Below the pieces are notes generated by a model. The model ran no database searches. It was not told where the DNA came from and saw only the letters and a program-made list of their open reading frames with translations. A stretch of 8,988 nt of DNA, from the NCBI GenBank assembly GCA_011390435.1, contig JAABSK010000098.1, positions 1 through 8,988 on the forward strand, in the 5' to 3' direction. Origin of the DNA: Desulfobacteraceae bacterium. Lineage in GTDB: Bacteria; Desulfobacterota; Desulfobacteria; Desulfobacterales; Desulfobacteraceae. Of the stretch, positions 6,652-8,988 are shown piece after piece (the stretch's first letter is position 1; every line of letters begins with the position of its first letter). Position numbers and translations under genes: made by a program.

Positions 6652-7758
6652 ATGACGATTACACCCAGCAGCCAGTTGTCCGCCATAAAACCCTACGAAG
6701 CTGGAAAACCACTCAAAGAATTTCAAAGAGAATATCAGCTTGATCATGTGGTCAAGCTGGCTTCCAATGAAAATGCACTGGGATTTTCGCCAAAGGTAAC
6801 AGAGGCGGTGGTGCAGAACCTTTCCGGGATGAATCGCTATCCAGAACCGATTGCCCATGACCTGTGCCGGAAGCTGTCTGAAAAATTTCAGGTATCCACA
6901 GATAATCTTGTGATCGGTAACGGCTCGGACGATATTATCGCGCTTCTGGCCCATGGATATCTGAATCCCGGAGATGAGGCTTTGATGCCGCTGCCGTCAT
7001 TTTTAATGTATGAAATCAGTGTCAGAACTGCCAAGGGCTGTCCTGTCATGGTTCCGCTGAAGGATTTTACCACCAACCTGGACGGGCTGGTTGAAAAATT
7101 GTCATCAAAAACCAGGCTGATTTTTATTACAAATCCCTTTAATCCCACCGGTTCAGTGATTACCCGTGATGAGTTTGCCGATTTTTTGAAAAAAATACCC
7201 GACGACGTGATCATTGTGGTCGATGAAGCCTATATTGAATTTGTCCGGGATAAACAGGTGTTTGACTCACTGGAGCATCCGCTGGCTGATCCCAGGATCG
7301 TCACACTGCGGACATTTTCTAAAGCATACGGCCTTGCCGGATTCAGGGTAGGGTATGGGATCATGGATGCCCGGATTGCACAGACCCTGAACCGGATCAG
7401 GCAGCCTTTCAATGTCAATGGGCTTGCCCAGGCAGCCGCCACCGCAGCCATTGATGATGATCAGTTCCTGAAAAAAAGTGTCGCTGCCACCCATCAGGGG
7501 CTGGATTACCTGTATGCCGAGCTTGGCACCATGGGCATACCGACACTGCCCACACAGGCCAATTTCCTGATGCTGGATGTGCGAACCGATGCCACGGCTG
7601 TTTTTCAAAAAATGCTTCACCTGGGTGTGATTGTCCGCTCGATGAAATCCTATGGGTTTGATACTTTTTTACGGGTCAACACCGGAACCCCTGAGGAAAA
7701 TCAGTTATTTATCCAGGCACTGAAGCAGGTGCTGAAAACCGGAGACCAAAACAGATGA
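6652..7758 (+). CDS. hisC: Histidinol-phosphate aminotransferase
   Basis: PLP-dependent transamination of imidazole-acetol phosphate with glutamate to histidinol phosphate (histidine synthesis, cytoplasm). The 368-residue length is normal for the family. Class I/II aminotransferase landmarks: LASNENALG (36-44), GNGSDDII in the PLP-phosphate region, NPFNPTG (161-167), VDEAYIEF with D191 and Y194, the Schiff-base lysine K224 in TFSKAYGLAG, R232 in GFRVGYG, and the carboxylate-binding R341 in FLRVNTG. The ATG at 6652 is chosen over an upstream TTG because of the Shine-Dalgarno and the overlapping promoter. Its stop overlaps the cmk start (ATGA at 7755-7758), so the two are cotranscribed. No other his gene is here. 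In such a setting the enzyme could also serve aromatic amino acid synthesis, but sequence alone does not settle that. Confidence 0.93.
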   Translation: MTITPSSQLSAIKPYEAGKPLKEFQREYQLDHVVKLASNENALGFSPKVTEAVVQNLSGMNRYPEPIAHDLCRKLSEKFQVSTDNLVIGNGSDDIIALLAHGYLNPGDEALMPLPSFLMYEISVRTAKGCPVMVPLKDFTTNLDGLVEKLSSKTRLIFITNPFNPTGSVITRDEFADFLKKIPDDVIIVVDEAYIEFVRDKQVFDSLEHPLADPRIVTLRTFSKAYGLAGFRVGYGIMDARIAQTLNRIRQPFNVNGLAQAAATAAIDDDQFLKKSVAATHQGLDYLYAELGTMGIPTLPTQANFLMLDVRTDATAVFQKMLHLGVIVRSMKSYGFDTFLRVNTGTPEENQLFIQALKQVLKTGDQNR

Positions 7759-8414
7759 AACCACGGATTGTCACCATCGACGGGCCGGCAGGTGCCGGGA
7801 AAACAACAGTTGCCAGACGTCTGGCTGCGGACCTGAACTGCGTTTATGTGGACACCGGTGCGCTGTATCGCGGCGTGGCTTACGAAATAGTGCAGCAGAA
7901 AATTGACTGGCAGAACGATACTGCACTGGAGCGTTTTCTGGAACAACTGGACCTGAATTTTAACATGGACAAACAGACGCTGGTTCTCACCAGCCAGGGT
8001 TACGATATCTCTGCCATGATACGAACCCCTGAAATTTCCATGCTGGCTTCTTCTGCCTCTGCAAAGCCGCAGGTTCGGGCAGCGCTCCTGGATATCCAGA
8101 AACGTATCGGTGCTGAAAATGATGCGGTTTTTGAGGGCCGGGATATGGGAACAGTTGTTTTCCCTGATGCGCCGTACAAGTTTTTTCTGTTTGCCGACAT
8201 CAATGTCCGGGCAAGACGCCGGTGCGAAGAGATGCCGGAATCCCAGCGGGATATTGACCGTGTGCGCGAACAGATGGCCATTCGCGATACCAATGACGCC
8301 ACACGAACTGCTGCGCCACTGAAACCTGCACCAGATGCGATTTCTATTGATTCCACCACGCTGACCGTTGATCAGGTGGTGGGCCAGATGATCCAGTGGA
8401 TCAAAAAAGCCTGA
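7755..8414 (+). CDS. cmk: Cytidylate kinase
   Basis: Phosphorylates CMP and dCMP with ATP, giving CDP and dCDP for nucleic acid and phospholipid precursors in the cytoplasm. The 219-residue length is normal for bacterial Cmk. The P-loop is GPAGAGKTT (10-18, K16), followed by VDTGALYRG (32-40), the CMP-contacting EGRDMGTVVF (127-136), and a lid and C-terminal signature with RDTNDATR (177-184), APLKPAPDAI (187-196) and IDST (198-201). Small departures from the common consensus are Ala for Ser in the P-loop and Met for Ile in GRDIGT. The start overlaps the hisC stop by four bases. The order cmk then rpsA is widely conserved in proteobacteria, supporting both calls. No terminator is visible after the stop, so some read-through into rpsA is likely. 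Confidence 0.95.
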   Translation: MKPRIVTIDGPAGAGKTTVARRLAADLNCVYVDTGALYRGVAYEIVQQKIDWQNDTALERFLEQLDLNFNMDKQTLVLTSQGYDISAMIRTPEISMLASSASAKPQVRAALLDIQKRIGAENDAVFEGRDMGTVVFPDAPYKFFLFADINVRARRRCEEMPESQRDIDRVREQMAIRDTNDATRTAAPLKPAPDAISIDSTTLTVDQVVGQMIQWIKKA

Positions 8415-8431
8415 AACACTCCATAATTCTA

Positions 8432-8460
8432 TTGATTTATGTGGCCTGGTCTGATATAAA
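8432..8460 (+). promoter_or_regulatory. Candidate sigma70-type promoter for rpsA
   Basis: TTGATT (8432-8437) and TATAAA (8455-8460) are separated by exactly 17 bp, a good match overall. The predicted start near 8467 leaves a leader of about 80 bases before the rpsA ATG, enough for regulation of the ribosomal protein mRNA. Confidence 0.6.
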
Positions 8461-8485
8461 GGAAAATTGTACTTATCCTGTATCT

Positions 8486-8537
8486 TTCCCTAGTCATGGG
8501 CGATTGTGCGGAAAAGTATCAAAATACGATTAGGGGG
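8486..8537 (+). promoter_or_regulatory. Possible RBS-sequestering leader structure of rpsA
   Basis: CCCTAGTC (8488-8495) can pair with GATTAGGG (8528-8535) over eight base pairs, one of them G-U. Two further U-G pairs could form with the rest of the G tract (8536-8537). The right arm is the Shine-Dalgarno region of rpsA (AGGGGG at 8532-8537, 10 bases before the ATG). Inside the loop, GTAT-CAAA-ATAC (8516-8527) can form a small hairpin stacked directly on the main stem. S1 autoregulates its own mRNA in E. coli through leader structure, so a similar role is plausible here. It was read by eye without folding energies. Confidence 0.4.
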
Positions 8538-8547
8538 AATAATATTA

Positions 8548-8988
8548 ATGAACAACTTTTCTGAAGAGAACGAAAACCAAAAAATGAATACTGAAACCTT
8601 AGAGAAAAAAGGCAGTGATTTATCTGAGCTCACAGGTGAAGAAACAATGGAAGAGCTTCTGGGAATCTATGAATCCAGCCTGAAAAAATTTGAAGAAGGC
8701 CAGGTCGTAACCGGCACGGTCATTTCTGTTGCCCGGGACACGGTGCTTGTTGATGTCGGATATAAATCTGAAGGCCAGATCTCTATTCGGGAATTCATGG
8801 ATGAAGATGGTAAAGTCAATGTAAATGTCGGCGATCAATTCGAGGTCATGATCGAAGTATGGGATGAAGAAGAGGAAACTGTGCTTTTATCCCATGAAAA
8901 AGCCAAAAAAGTAAAAGTATGGGATGCCATAAAAGATATTTACGATGCAGACGGAACCATAGAGGGTGTGATTACCAGCCGTGTGAAA
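8548..8988 (+). CDS. rpsA: 30S ribosomal protein S1, N-terminal part (cut by window edge)
   Basis: The first 147 codons of ribosomal protein S1, which binds mRNA near the 30S platform and helps start translation. After an acidic, Asn/Glu-rich lead of about 47 residues, the first S1 domain begins at EEGQVVTGTVISV (49-61) and continues with VLVDVGYKSEGQIS (66-79) and the VLLSHEKA segment. The second domain is just opening at the edge (DGTIEGVITSRV). S1 usually has four to six such domains, so most of the gene lies outside. The ATG at 8548 follows a G-rich Shine-Dalgarno (AGGGGG) and fits the family start. Position after cmk is the usual synteny. It has its own candidate promoter and a leader that may allow autoregulation. 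Confidence 0.95.
   Translation, partial: MNNFSEENENQKMNTETLEKKGSDLSELTGEETMEELLGIYESSLKKFEEGQVVTGTVISVARDTVLVDVGYKSEGQISIREFMDEDGKVNVNVGDQFEVMIEVWDEEEETVLLSHEKAKKVKVWDAIKDIYDADGTIEGVITSRVK

Noticed and set aside
8389..8408. Inverted repeat TGATCC-AGT-GGATCA at the end of cmk as a terminator
   Set aside because: On the plus strand it is followed by A, not T, and it encodes the end of Cmk. It is probably chance.
1..8988. Mobile element, phage, CRISPR, tRNA or defence system
   Set aside because: No transposase, integrase, repeat-spacer array, cloverleaf or defence-gene motif was seen on either strand. All large frames are explained by ordinary cellular genes.

Overview
The window looks like a chromosomal, mostly housekeeping stretch from a Gram-negative bacterium. 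It is most likely a sulfate-reducing Desulfobacterota of the Desulfobacterales type. That placement is an inference from gene style (the hisC-cmk-rpsA order, a large PlsB, an RNase HI with a long N-terminal extension and a fused nucleotidyltransferase-kinase). No 16S rRNA or other decisive marker is present. Coding density is high, genes overlap or nearly touch, and I see no IS element, tRNA, CRISPR array or phage gene.

Region 1 (1-4190, minus strand) holds plsB, a glycerol-3-phosphate acyltransferase. Six bases after it comes a long open frame that runs off the left edge. This frame encodes a MurU-like sugar-1-phosphate nucleotidyltransferase fused to an AmgK-like sugar kinase. It has no stop codon inside the window, so a list of complete ORFs misses it. 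Region 2 (4191-4401) is an AT-rich divergent intergenic stretch with candidate promoters for plsB (minus) and for a small two-helix membrane protein (plus, 4402-4632). Region 3 (4633-4710) is a convergent junction. A strong symmetric hairpin there can terminate transcription in both directions and covers the last codons of the RNase HI gene. Region 4 (4694-6542, minus strand) holds a DUF1343/NamZ-type exo-muramidase without a signal peptide, then an overlapping rnhA-like RNase HI gene. Region 5 (6543-6651) is a short divergent spacer. Region 6 (6652 to the right edge, plus strand) is hisC, cmk (ATGA overlap) and, after a promoter and structured leader, the start of rpsA (ribosomal protein S1).

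The most interesting theme is peptidoglycan sugar salvage. A cytoplasmic NamZ would release free MurNAc. The fused kinase-nucleotidyltransferase would turn MurNAc into MurNAc-1-phosphate and then UDP-MurNAc, bypassing de novo synthesis. The two genes lie within about 5 kb on the same strand but in separate transcription units, one with plsB and the other with rnhA. The functional link is an inference. Apart from this possible salvage route and some structured untranslated RNA, the window appears conventional.
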